From an uncultured Lachnospiraceae bacterium (lineage in GTDB: Bacteria; Bacillota_A; Clostridia; Lachnospirales; Lachnospiraceae), in NCBI GenBank assembly GCA_910585855.1, contig CAJUGZ010000165.1, positions 1 to 9,505 on the forward strand: a stretch of DNA of 9,505 nucleotides, read 5' to 3'. Numbering within the stretch: position 1 is the stretch's first letter; the number at the start of each line of letters is the position of its first letter. The notes below the pieces were generated by a model that made no database searches, was not told the DNA's origin, and saw only the letters and a program-made list of their open reading frames with translations. The position numbers and the translations under genes are program-made. Shown in pieces: positions 1 through 6,961 of this stretch.

Positions 1-343
1 TACTTGATCCTGTTGTAGTAAAACCAGAAGTAATTTCAAATAGTGCATCGGTATAGCTTGGAATATCTTGATTGAGTACAAAAGGAAGCGCACCGATTAA
101 ACTCATAACAATCCAGCTTAATGATACCGCAAGAAAACCTTCTTTTGCATAAAAAGTAGCACTTTTTGGTTTGCAGATTCTTGCCAGTTTGCCGAGAATA
201 AAACAAAAAACGGCAAGACTTAGATAGATAATAGCATCCTTTCGTTCTCCATAACAGATACCAACTAGGCAGGGAAGCAGCATAAAAAGCCCTAACAGCA
301 TAATGACTCTGCCTAGTATAGAATTAATTAACCGATAATTCAT
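1..343 (-). CDS. trkH: TrkH-type potassium uptake channel subunit, N-terminal part (runs off the left edge)
   Basis: This is the membrane pore subunit of a Trk/Ktr-type K+ uptake system. About 114 codons are visible, beginning MNYRLINSILGRVIMLLG and ending at the window edge. The translated part shows three hydrophobic segments (about residues 11-30, 37-51 and 71-88). It then reaches EITSGFTTTGSS, which matches the first pore-loop (selectivity filter) motif SGFTTTG known from TrkH proteins. The ATG at 343 lies 11 nt after the trkA stop, with a purine-rich GGTGGAAG just upstream, so translation probably follows trkA in one operon. The remaining three quarters of the protein, including the other three pore loops, is outside the window. 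The family call rests on the filter motif and the trkA neighbour. Confidence 0.9.
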   Translation of the reverse strand, partial: MNYRLINSILGRVIMLLGLFMLLPCLVGICYGERKDAIIYLSLAVFCFILGKLARICKPKSATFYAKEGFLAVSLSWIVMSLIGALPFVLNQDIPSYTDALFEITSGFTTTGSS

Positions 344-354
344 CACTTCCACCT

Positions 355-1728
355 CTACCTTCCGTTATTTAGCAGAATATCGGAAATATCCTGCAGTCCT
401 TTATGTGTAGTTACCACAATAACTGTATCATGAAGCCGGATAACATCACGCCCGGAAGGAGTAATAATCTGATTTCCTCTTACAATACAGCAGATAAGCA
501 GGTTTTTCTTTAGCTGCAGATCGATAAGCGGAATATCAGTAACGGAGCTATTTTCACCAACATGAAATTCTAATGCTTCTACTTGGTTGTCCATCAGACG
601 GTAGAGGGCTTCTACATTGCTTCCATAGGAATTGCTTTGGCTTCGAGCATACTGTAAAATATGTTCTGCCGTAATATGTTTTGGAGAAATAATACTTCCT
701 ACTGGAAGTTCATCTATAATTTCATCTAATTCCAAACGGTTGATTTTAATAATCCTTTTACAGTTTGGATTGACCTTATTGGCAAATAAGGAGAGAAAGA
801 CATTTTCTTCGTCCATATTGGTCAGCGCAACAAAAGCATCCGTAGAGGCAAGCCCTTCTTCTAATAAAATATCATGTTCTGTAGCATCGGCATAGATAAT
901 AGTTGCCTTTGGTATATTGACACTTAACAGATCACAGCGCTCTCGATTGCGTTCAATAATCTTTACATGAATACCGGAATCCATCAGCATTTTAGAAAGA
1001 TAGTAGGAGATTGTACCTCCTCCTGCAATCATAACATTGCGTATTTCACGTGTAACAGCCAATTTGGTAGCTTTATAAAAAGCACGGATTTTTTCTTTTG
1101 GCAAAATAACAGAAATCATATCCCCTGCCTGCAGAACGGTATTTCCGTTTGGAATACTGACCTGATGGTCATGAACCAAAATACAGATTAAGATTTCATG
1201 ATTAAATCGTTTTGAAAAAGCCTGTACTGTAATATTATGCAGAGGACTGCGTTCTGAGATTGCTACACGCAGCAAATCGACACGACCTTTTGCAAAAGTA
1301 TCAACTTCCATTGCATCTGGAATTTGAATTAAATGGGCAATTTCTCTTGCAGCGGCAAATTCTGGATTAATTGCTAAAGAAATATCTAAACATTGTTTTA
1401 AATAAGCAATTTCCCGAAAATATTCTGGATTGCGGACACGGGCAATGGTTCTACATTCTGTAGTTTTTCTGGCAATCAGGCAGCTTAGCAGATTGATTTC
1501 GTCTTGATCTGTTACGGCAATCGATAGATCAGCGTCTTCAATACCGGCTTCCTGAAGGGTGCGAAAATTCGTTCCGTTTCCGACAATTCCCTGTAAGTCG
1601 AGTGAAGTAAGTGCAGACTGGAGGCGGGCAGCCGAATTATCAATAATTACGATATCGTGCTTTTCGTCATTTAATTGTTGTGCAAGAGCATAACCTACTT
1701 TGCCGCAGCCTATAATGATGATTTTCAT
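355..1728 (-). CDS. trkA: Trk system potassium uptake regulator TrkA (two RCK modules)
   Basis: A cytosolic regulatory subunit that binds NAD(H) or ATP and gates the TrkH channel. The 457-residue length fits the tandem TrkA type with two RCK modules, not the single-module KtrA type. Module 1 has a Rossmann start with GCGKVG at residues 7-12 and an acidic residue ending strand 2 (D30), followed by a TrkA_C domain at about 140-222. Module 2 starts at about 231 with GGGTIS (236-241) and E259, and a second TrkA_C domain lies at about 375-455. In module 2 the third glycine of GxGxxG is replaced by serine (S241). The ATG at 1728 is preceded by AAGGAG (1743-1738) at 9-nt spacing. It is the first gene of the minus-strand trkA-trkH operon, and a candidate promoter lies about 50 bp upstream. 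Confidence 0.95.
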   Translation of the reverse strand: MKIIIIGCGKVGYALAQQLNDEKHDIVIIDNSAARLQSALTSLDLQGIVGNGTNFRTLQEAGIEDADLSIAVTDQDEINLLSCLIARKTTECRTIARVRNPEYFREIAYLKQCLDISLAINPEFAAAREIAHLIQIPDAMEVDTFAKGRVDLLRVAISERSPLHNITVQAFSKRFNHEILICILVHDHQVSIPNGNTVLQAGDMISVILPKEKIRAFYKATKLAVTREIRNVMIAGGGTISYYLSKMLMDSGIHVKIIERNRERCDLLSVNIPKATIIYADATEHDILLEEGLASTDAFVALTNMDEENVFLSLFANKVNPNCKRIIKINRLELDEIIDELPVGSIISPKHITAEHILQYARSQSNSYGSNVEALYRLMDNQVEALEFHVGENSSVTDIPLIDLQLKKNLLICCIVRGNQIITPSGRDVIRLHDTVIVVTTHKGLQDISDILLNNGR

Positions 1729-1776
1729 ATTAAAGTACTCCTTAATTGATAAAATGGTAAAATTTTTTTTATAAAT

Positions 1777-1805
1777 ATTATAAATAATTACTTAGAAGTT
1801 TACCA
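1777..1805 (-). promoter_or_regulatory. Candidate promoter of the trkA-trkH operon
   Basis: On the minus strand a perfect TATAAT (1782-1777) lies 17 bp after a weak -35-like TGGTAA (1805-1800). Transcription would begin near 1770, leaving a leader of about 40 nt with the AAGGAG site of trkA. The surroundings are extremely AT-rich, so chance -10 matches are likely. The position relative to the gene is the main support. Confidence 0.45.
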
Positions 1806-1894
1806 TAAAACAAAGGAGAAATAAACTCTATTTTATAAAATCTTTCATTAGGTTTTTAGAGATAGGATGCTGCCGAAAAGGGTTTTCTCTCACC

Positions 1895-2046
1895 GGACGC
1901 CAGAGGCGGTCTGGTCTGCTCCTTTTCTTTGCTTGCTTCGCTCTACGAATGGTAAGAAGGTCTAGGGCTTTTGTATCTATGCACATCCAACCGGACGAAC
2001 CGGGTGTAGGGAAGGATTTTACCAGCCGCAAGACCGCCTCTCGCTG
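1895..2046 (+). ncRNA. Structured RNA-like intergenic element, copy 1
   Basis: This occupies most of the 466-bp gap 1729-2194. Its GC content is clearly higher than that of the flanks. Starting from GGACGCCAG (1895-1903), the strand AGAGGCGGTCT (1902-1912) pairs perfectly with AGACCGCCTCT (2031-2041), closing a domain of 140 nt. Inside are a bulged hairpin (CCTT..CTT 1921-1929 with AAGAAGG 1954-1960, apical TTCG 1937-1940 with CGAA 1946-1949) and a small hairpin CCGG/CCGG (1991-1994, 2000-2003) with a 5-nt loop. A conserved purine-rich block follows at 2003-2027. The same blocks recur at 9262-9443, where the closing helix is kept with a different sequence. No open reading frame here looks real. 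The strand is assigned by analogy with copy 2, which is followed by a T-tract on the plus strand. I do not recognise the family for certain; raiA-type RNA is one candidate to test. Confidence 0.6.
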
Positions 2047-2116
2047 TTAGTTGAATTATGGTAGAAGTTTGGATGAGATTCTTTTTTTGTTTCTTGAATC
2101 CGAAACAAAAAATTTC

Positions 2117-2145
2117 TTTTCATTTGTTGAAAATACTGTTATAAT
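2117..2145 (+). promoter_or_regulatory. Extended -10 promoter for the spermidine-synthase-like gene
   Basis: TATAAT at 2140-2145 is preceded by TG at 2137-2138 (extended -10). A 17-bp spacer separates it from a -35-like TTTTCA (2117-2122). Transcription would start near 2152, 43 nt before the ATG at 2195. The promoter lies inside the longer upstream reading frame, which argues that the real start is 2195 and not 2051. It also lies downstream of the RNA-like element, so that element is not in this gene's leader. Confidence 0.6.
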
Positions 2146-2194
2146 AAACACTGGTTTACAATTTTTAATAAATCGAAAAAAGGTTGGTGAAAGA

Positions 2195-3790
2195 ATGAAA
2201 TCTATTTTATCGAATAAGCTGTATTTGTATCTGACGGAGTTTTTTGCCGGGATGTCGGTTATGGCGGTAGAATTAGGGGCAAGCAGATTGCTAGCACCTT
2301 ATTTTAGTTCCTCGCAGATTGTATGGACTATTATTATTGGAACAATTATGATTGCTATGGCATTGGGGAATATTTACGGCGGAAGAACTGCAGATAAAAA
2401 TCCAAATCCTGATCGTTTGTATAAAAGAATTTTAATTGCCGCTGTTTGGATTGCAGCAATTCCGGTTGCAGGAAAATATATTATTTTAGGAATTTCGGCA
2501 CTTTTGATTTTTTCGGTTGACAGTCATTTTTTGATTTGGTCGGCATTTTTTGCCTGTATTGTAATTTTTGTATTTCCTTTGTTTTTATTGGGAACGGTAA
2601 CTCCTTCTCTTACGAAATATGCAGTAGAAAGTTTAGAAGATAATGGAAAGACGGTTGGAACACTGGGGGCATTTCAAACGATTGGAAGTATTTTAGGAAC
2701 GTTTCTTCCAACATTTGTAACTATTCCTGCAGTTGGAACGTCGATTACTTTTTTGATTTTTGCAGGGATTCTTTTGCTACTTTCCATTATTTATTTTATC
2801 AGTGCAAAGACAGGAAAGAAGCAGGCAGTAATAGGAATGGTTTTATTTTTGGTCTGTTGTATTTTTGGAAGTTCTAACAGTTTTGCTTTTTGGGAAGCGG
2901 ATCTTACTTATGAGGGAGAGTCGGTATACAATTATCTGCAGGTAAAAGAGGATGAAAATACAGTGATTTTATCTACAAATGTATTGTTTGGGGTACAGTC
3001 TATGCTGAAAAAAGATCAGAGTTTAACAGGTATGTATTATGACTATGCTATGGCAGCACCGTTTATGGCTGGTGTGGAGGAAAAAGATCAGCTTGAAGTA
3101 CTGATTCTTGGGATGGGAACAGGTACATTTGCAACACAGTGTATGCGGTATTTTGATCATCTGAAAATAGAAGGAGTCGAGATTGATGAAAAGATTACTA
3201 TGCTTGCAAAACAGTATTTTGAACTGCCAGAAGAAGTAGAGGTTACAACTTATGATGGACGGGCTTATTTAAATGCAGTGGATAAAAAGTATGATGTTAT
3301 TATGGTGGATGCCTATCAGGATATTACGATTCCGTTTCAAATGTCCTCGGTAGAGTTTTTTAGATTGGTAAAGGAACACCTGACAGAAGATGGAGTTATG
3401 GTGGTCAATATGAATATGCGGGGCAGTCAGGAAGGAAATATCGATCAATATTTAGCAGATACGATTGCTTCTGTATTTGATACGGTTTATACAGTGGATG
3501 TGATGGGTTCTACCAATCGAGAATTATTTGCATCATCATCTTTGGATATTTTAGAGGTGATGAAGCGAAATTTAGAAAAAACAGAGGATTCAGAACTATA
3601 TGGGATGATTGATTGGGTTGCATTTCGATTGGAAGCTTATCAAGCAGGAAACTATAAAATGACAGACGATCAGGCACCGGTGGAAGTGTTGGGAATGAAA
3701 GTAATTGATGAATTGATTGGAGAAGAAGTGGAGTATTACCGTGCTATTTTTGAAGAACGAGGAATACGGGGTTTACTGGAAGAAATGTAA
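2195..3790 (+). CDS. Membrane-anchored spermidine-synthase-like protein (fused transporter-like helices and SAM-fold methyltransferase-like domain)
   Basis: A 531-residue protein. Residues 1-225 hold about seven hydrophobic helices (roughly 11-30, 41-60, 79-107, 111-134, 155-175, 180-203, 208-225). Residues about 230-531 form a soluble domain related to spermidine synthases. Visible motifs are YYDYAMAAPF (281-290), a glycine-rich nucleotide loop GMGTGT (306-311), the acidic strand-2 end VEID (328-331), DG (354-355), VDAYQD (371-376) and DDQAPVE (491-497), the last typical of fused MFS/spermidine-synthase proteins. True spermidine synthases carry D-x-x-D at the catalytic strand; here the second Asp is Gln (D372, Q375), so aminopropyl transfer is not assured. 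The start at 2195 was chosen because a promoter lies within the upstream extension, which would begin at 2051 without membrane or family features. The substrate is unknown. Confidence 0.85.
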   Translation: MKSILSNKLYLYLTEFFAGMSVMAVELGASRLLAPYFSSSQIVWTIIIGTIMIAMALGNIYGGRTADKNPNPDRLYKRILIAAVWIAAIPVAGKYIILGISALLIFSVDSHFLIWSAFFACIVIFVFPLFLLGTVTPSLTKYAVESLEDNGKTVGTLGAFQTIGSILGTFLPTFVTIPAVGTSITFLIFAGILLLLSIIYFISAKTGKKQAVIGMVLFLVCCIFGSSNSFAFWEADLTYEGESVYNYLQVKEDENTVILSTNVLFGVQSMLKKDQSLTGMYYDYAMAAPFMAGVEEKDQLEVLILGMGTGTFATQCMRYFDHLKIEGVEIDEKITMLAKQYFELPEEVEVTTYDGRAYLNAVDKKYDVIMVDAYQDITIPFQMSSVEFFRLVKEHLTEDGVMVVNMNMRGSQEGNIDQYLADTIASVFDTVYTVDVMGSTNRELFASSSLDILEVMKRNLEKTEDSELYGMIDWVAFRLEAYQAGNYKMTDDQAPVEVLGMKVIDELIGEEVEYYRAIFEERGIRGLLEEM

Positions 3791-3936
3791 AAAATTAATA
3801 TAGAATATTTTTAATTTTATGGAAATCGTTTTACTGTAAAATGGAAGTTTTTTAATCATTTTAAATGGAAATCCTATTCTTAAATCAATGGATAAAGAAA
3901 ACTTCAAATATAAGAAAAAAGAGCAGAGGAAAAGAG

Positions 3937-5169
3937 ATGAAAGAAAAATTAACAAGTAAGGAAAGAAATTGGATTTTATATGATGTGGGAAATTCTGCTT
4001 TTACTCTGATGGTAGCAACGATTCTGCCGATTTATTTTAATTATTTGGCAGATAATGCAGGATTATCTTCTGTAGATTATCTGGCTTATTGGGGATATGC
4101 TGCTTCAGTTACTACTCTGATTGTTGCAGTAATAGGACCGATTTTTGGTACATTAGCAGATACAAAAGGTTTTAAAAAACCGATTTTTATGGTTTCTGTT
4201 TTCATTGGGGCAGCAGGATGCATCAGTATGGGATTTATAAAACAATGGCAGATTTTTTTAATTATTTTTATTATAGCGAAAACAGGATATTCTGCCAGTC
4301 TGATTTTTTATGATTCGATGTTGGCGGATATTGCCCCAGAAGAACGAATGGATCAGGTTTCTTCTCATGGATTTGCTTGGGGATATATTGGAAGTTGTAT
4401 TCCGTTTTTAGCCTGTCTAGGAATTGTATTAGGGGCAGAAAAAATTGGTCTGACAATGGAGCAGGCAATGCTGATATCTTTTATAATAATTGCTCTGTGG
4501 TGGATTCTTATGACAATTCCTTTATGGAAAAGCTACCAGCAGATTAACTATGTAGAGAAGCAAAAATATGCAGTAAGAAACAGTTTAAAACGATTAAAAC
4601 AGACCTTTCTTAATGTCCGTCAAGAAAAGAAAATATTTTTATTTTTATTAGCATTTTTCTTTTATATTGACGGAGTTTATACGATTATTGATATGGCAAC
4701 CGCATATGGATCGGCTTTGGGACTGGATAGTACAGGACTGTTGCTGGCATTTTTAGTAACGCAGTTTGTGGCATTTCCATTTGCAATTTTGTTTGGATAT
4801 CTGGCAAAACACTATACGGCAGATAAACTGATTATGCTATGCATTATCGCTTATTTAGGAATCGCATTATTTGCCATGTTTTTGGCGACACAGTGGCAGT
4901 TTTGGGTATTGGCAGTTTTAGTAGGAATGTTCCAAGGCGGAATACAGGCATTATCCCGTTCCTATTTTGCTAAAATTATTCCTTCGAATCAGTCAGGAGA
5001 ATATTTTGGACTTTTAGATATTTGCGGAAAAGGAGCTTCTTTTATGGGAACTACAGTAGTCAGTTTTATTTCGCAGATTACTGGAGATATCCATTTGGGA
5101 GTGGGGATGATAGCTGTTTTATTTTTAGTCGGATTTGGACTGTTTCGCATGGCTGCAAAAGAAAGTTAA
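3937..5169 (+). CDS. MFS transporter of the UMF1 / Atg22-like family
   Basis: A predicted 410-residue integral membrane transporter with about 12 hydrophobic helices and a cytosolic linker at about 198-232. Family features are the N-terminal NWILYDVGNSAF (11-22), a motif-A-like GTLADTKGFKK (71-81) after helix 2, FYDSMLADIAP (124-134), QALSRSYFAKIIP (338-349 region) and GEYFGLLDICGKGASFMG near 354-371. All of these fit the UMF1 group of MFS proteins related to yeast Atg22. The start at 3937 has AGAGGA at 3925-3930 with 6-nt spacing; the alternative ATG at 3865 has no ribosome binding site. A 146-bp gap without an obvious terminator separates it from the preceding gene, so cotranscription is possible. 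The substrate cannot be read from the sequence; Atg22 relatives export amino acids, which is only a hint. Confidence 0.88.
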   Translation: MKEKLTSKERNWILYDVGNSAFTLMVATILPIYFNYLADNAGLSSVDYLAYWGYAASVTTLIVAVIGPIFGTLADTKGFKKPIFMVSVFIGAAGCISMGFIKQWQIFLIIFIIAKTGYSASLIFYDSMLADIAPEERMDQVSSHGFAWGYIGSCIPFLACLGIVLGAEKIGLTMEQAMLISFIIIALWWILMTIPLWKSYQQINYVEKQKYAVRNSLKRLKQTFLNVRQEKKIFLFLLAFFFYIDGVYTIIDMATAYGSALGLDSTGLLLAFLVTQFVAFPFAILFGYLAKHYTADKLIMLCIIAYLGIALFAMFLATQWQFWVLAVLVGMFQGGIQALSRSYFAKIIPSNQSGEYFGLLDICGKGASFMGTTVVSFISQITGDIHLGVGMIAVLFLVGFGLFRMAAKES

Positions 5170-5183
5170 TATAAATCAAATGG

Positions 5184-5361
5184 GGAGAGGACACTAAAAT
5201 CAAGAGGACGCTAAAATCAAAAGGAAAATCTGCTCCGAGTCCGCTCTCGCTTAGCATTTCCTCGTAGCGGACACATAAGGCACGAAAATACCGTGCCTAA
5301 GTGCCGACGGGAAATGATGACCCTGCGCAGACATTCCTTTTGATTTTGGCTGTGTATCTCC
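5184..5361 (+). ncRNA. Intergenic inverted-repeat element with predicted pseudoknot (structured RNA or mobile repeat)
   Basis: This fills most of the gap 5170-5467 and is much more GC-rich inside than the flanks. Outer arms GGAGA (5184-5188) and TCTCC (5357-5361) enclose a long helix. Its core AAAATCAAAAGGAA (5213-5226) pairs perfectly with 5334-5347, and extends to 17 bp (5210-5226 with 5334-5350) through one U-G pair that exists only on the plus strand. TCTGC/GCAGA (5229-5233, 5327-5331) continues the stem. Inside are hairpins GTCCGCT/AGCGGAC (5239-5245, 5266-5272) and AGGCACG/CGTGCCT (5278-5284, 5292-5298). CATTTCC in the first hairpin loop (5255-5261) pairs with GGAAATG (5310-5316), forming a pseudoknot. 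The short minus-strand reading frame across it has no ribosome binding site and reads like a shadow of the repeat. A non-autonomous mobile repeat is the alternative to an RNA gene. Confidence 0.6.
5187..5220 (+). repeat. Tandem 17-bp duplication in the left arm of the intergenic element
   Basis: GAGGACACTAAAATCAA (5187-5203) is followed directly by GAGGACGCTAAAATCAA (5204-5220), which differs at one base. The right arm of the element has only one counterpart (5334-5356), so one left-arm unit has no pairing partner. This looks like a slippage duplication within an older, simpler inverted repeat. Confidence 0.85.
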
Positions 5362-5433
5362 ACCGAAAAATAAAAATATAAATACTATCTCTTTAGAGTA
5401 TAATTGAAACGTCAATAAAAATTCTGCGAAAAG

Positions 5434-5456
5434 AGATGAGTTTGTACACATCATCT
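5434..5456 (-). terminator. Weak hairpin downstream of the YcxB-like gene
   Basis: AGATGA/TCATCT (5434-5439, 5451-5456) forms a 6-bp stem with an 11-nt loop. On the minus strand it lies 12 nt beyond the stop of the YcxB-like gene and is followed by CTTTTC. The stem is short and AT-rich and the T-run is interrupted, so termination is only possible. Confidence 0.3.
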
Positions 5457-5467
5457 ATTTTCTATTA

Positions 5468-5998
5468 TTAAAAAAACATAGACTTTTGATAGATTACTTT
5501 TTTATTTTCCGGCAGATGTTCAAGAACAAACTGCTTTATTTTTTCTATCTCTTCTGGCTTCATATATGTTTTATCCCATACTAAGATAAGGATATCTGTT
5601 TTATAAAGGAGTAGATAACGTTTTAATTCACAGCACATATTAAATCGATCCCAGTGATAGAGTTTTGGAAGTTCTTCTCCTTCCCGTTCAATTAAAATTC
5701 CATTATCCATAAGGGTAAAAGTTGTATTAGCTGTATCAAGTGGGCTTCGGTAGCGAAAGTGCTGTTTGATTCTTAATAGGTAAGAACCTACACTAAAGAG
5801 CGGATAACAAGCAATAAGGAGAAAAATCGGCAGAAATTTTGGTTCAATTCCCTGTGCAATAAAGTAGATACTGCACACAGTAGGAATAAAGGAAGAGAAT
5901 AGTAGAAATTTATTTTTGATATAGCGATTCCACATCCCGACATAGATATATTCTTTTCCTGTAGGTTTAAAAGGTGCACTAAAGCGTAGTATTTTCAT
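5468..5998 (-). CDS. YcxB-like two-helix membrane protein
   Basis: A 176-residue protein of unknown function. Residues about 31-48 and 55-75 are two adjacent membrane helices joined by a short turn. The soluble C-terminal part (about 91-170) has the YcxB-like pattern: FTLMDNGILIEREG, then YHWDRFN with the central Trp (W116), a hydrophobic strand LLLYKTDILILVW, and a helix after MKPEEIEKIKQF. Proteins of this family are small membrane proteins without an established biochemical role. The start at 5998 was chosen because AAAGGAG (6012-6006 on the minus strand) lies 7 nt before it; an upstream in-frame ATG at 6037 would place this site inside the gene. It is divergent from the phosphatase-peptidase cluster and stands alone. 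The family call is from pattern recognition. Confidence 0.75.
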   Translation of the reverse strand: MKILRFSAPFKPTGKEYIYVGMWNRYIKNKFLLFSSFIPTVCSIYFIAQGIEPKFLPIFLLIACYPLFSVGSYLLRIKQHFRYRSPLDTANTTFTLMDNGILIEREGEELPKLYHWDRFNMCCELKRYLLLYKTDILILVWDKTYMKPEEIEKIKQFVLEHLPENKKVIYQKSMFF

Positions 5999-6054
5999 AG
6001 TAGAACTCCTTTCGTATCTAATTTCTGCATAGGACATTGCAGAATATCTTTGCT

Positions 6055-6063
6055 ATTTTATCA
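6055..6063 (-). promoter_or_regulatory. Candidate extended -10 promoter for the YcxB-like gene
   Basis: Read on the minus strand, TGATAAAAT (6063-6055) is an extended -10 with the TG one base before TAAAAT. Transcription would start near 6048, about 50 nt before the ATG. No good -35 hexamer is seen, which is common for extended -10 promoters. Confidence 0.4.
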
Positions 6064-6126
6064 TAAAGAAAAGGAAAATACAGCAGATTGAAATAAGAAT
6101 TTATAAAATATTTAGAATATAATCTA

Positions 6127-6155
6127 TTGAAGCAAGAAAAAAGTCGTGATAAACT
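6127..6155 (+). promoter_or_regulatory. Candidate promoter for the phosphatase-aminopeptidase cluster
   Basis: TTGAAG (6127-6132) and TAAACT (6150-6155) are 17 bp apart, and TG at 6147-6148 gives an extended -10. This would start transcription near 6162 and leave a leader of about 60 nt before the ATG at 6221. A perfect TATAAT at 6118-6123 without a -35 is an alternative. Both are modest matches in AT-rich DNA. Confidence 0.35.
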
Positions 6156-6220
6156 AGAAAACAGCAGAAAAAGATTTTGCGTATAAAAAAGATAGAATCG
6201 GGTGGAAATGGAGAGAGAGT

Positions 6221-6925
6221 ATGGTTTATGTAACATCAGATATTCATGGATGCTATGACGCATTGCAGCGGTTATTATATACCATAAAGTTTTCTGATAC
6301 AGATATCCTTTATATTGTTGGGGATGTGATTGACAGGGGACCAACTTCACTGGAAACCTTGTATTTTGTACGGAAAACAAAAAATATTAAATTGCTTTTG
6401 GGAAATCATGAGGAATTTCTGCTGGAAATTTGTAAAATGATATGGAAAAAAGAAAAAAGCTTTATTAATCTGGATATTTGGTTACAACATGGCGGACAGG
6501 AAACGTATCAGACATTTATGCAGCTTTCTAGAGAGGAACAGAAGGAAATCGTGGAATATCTTTCTGCTTGCCCGTTGTACCAGATTTTGGATAATGAAGA
6601 AATGGGAAAGGTGGTTTTAGTACATGCGGGGATTTTGGTAGATTCGTCTGCCGCTACTTGGGAAGAGTTGATGGGACGGCAGCAGAGAAATACACTTTTA
6701 TGGGTAAAGGAAGAGTTTTTATGCCGCCCTTTTGATGTGATACCAGAGGGGCGGATGGTGTTTGGACATACACCGACTTGTGAGATACAAAGGATACGAA
6801 AAGAACATCGCAGATGCGGGATGGTGTGGAAAGATCAAAAGCGGTGGGGAATTGACGGCGGCTATCTTTTTGGCGGACATCTAATCTGTCTGTGTTTAGA
6901 TGACTGGAAGGAATATTATATATAA
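6221..6925 (+). CDS. PPP-type metallophosphoesterase (serine/threonine protein phosphatase or Ap4A hydrolase-like), first paralogue
   Basis: A 234-residue cytosolic phosphatase with the full dinuclear metal centre of the calcineurin-like fold: SDIHG (6-10; D7, H9), GDVIDRG (34-40; D35, D38), GNHE (61-64), VHAG (134-137; H135) and GHT (182-184; H183), with IDGG at 211-214 near the end. The compact size and motif spacing fit bacterial PrpA/PphA-type protein phosphatases and symmetrical dinucleotide hydrolases, which cannot be told apart from sequence alone. The ATG at 6221 follows a GGAGAG site (6210-6215). It is the first gene of a plus-strand group; the aminopeptidase gene begins 36 nt after its stop with no terminator between, so the two are likely cotranscribed. 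A second phosphatase of the same type follows the aminopeptidase. Confidence 0.88.
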   Translation: MVYVTSDIHGCYDALQRLLYTIKFSDTDILYIVGDVIDRGPTSLETLYFVRKTKNIKLLLGNHEEFLLEICKMIWKKEKSFINLDIWLQHGGQETYQTFMQLSREEQKEIVEYLSACPLYQILDNEEMGKVVLVHAGILVDSSAATWEELMGRQQRNTLLWVKEEFLCRPFDVIPEGRMVFGHTPTCEIQRIRKEHRRCGMVWKDQKRWGIDGGYLFGGHLICLCLDDWKEYYI

Positions 6926-6961
6926 ATAAAAAATATAGAAGAAAGATAATAGGTAAAAATA

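Noticed and set aside
1828..2031. A 67-codon minus-strand reading frame across the copy 1 element
   Set aside because: It overlaps the structured element, has no ribosome binding site or family features, and the matching region of copy 2 does not keep the frame.
1895..2046. A riboswitch controlling the spermidine-synthase-like gene
   Set aside because: A promoter lies between the element and the gene, no terminator or anti-terminator joins them, and copy 2 sits downstream of an unrelated gene.
2051..2194. A 48-residue N-terminal extension of the spermidine-synthase-like protein
   Set aside because: It contains a good extended -10 promoter (2137-2145), and the membrane domain begins only after the ATG at 2195.
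5180..5370. An insertion sequence carrying a transposase
   Set aside because: No transposase reading frame is present; only inverted-repeat arms and internal hairpins are seen, so at most it is a non-autonomous element.
5251..5454. A 67-codon minus-strand reading frame over the intergenic inverted-repeat element
   Set aside because: It follows the repeat helices, has no ribosome binding site or recognisable domain, and continues into AT-rich non-coding sequence.
6018..6380. A 120-codon minus-strand reading frame upstream of the YcxB-like gene
   Set aside because: It runs antisense into the start of the first phosphatase, whose conserved motifs identify the real coding strand; the composition is that of a shadow frame.
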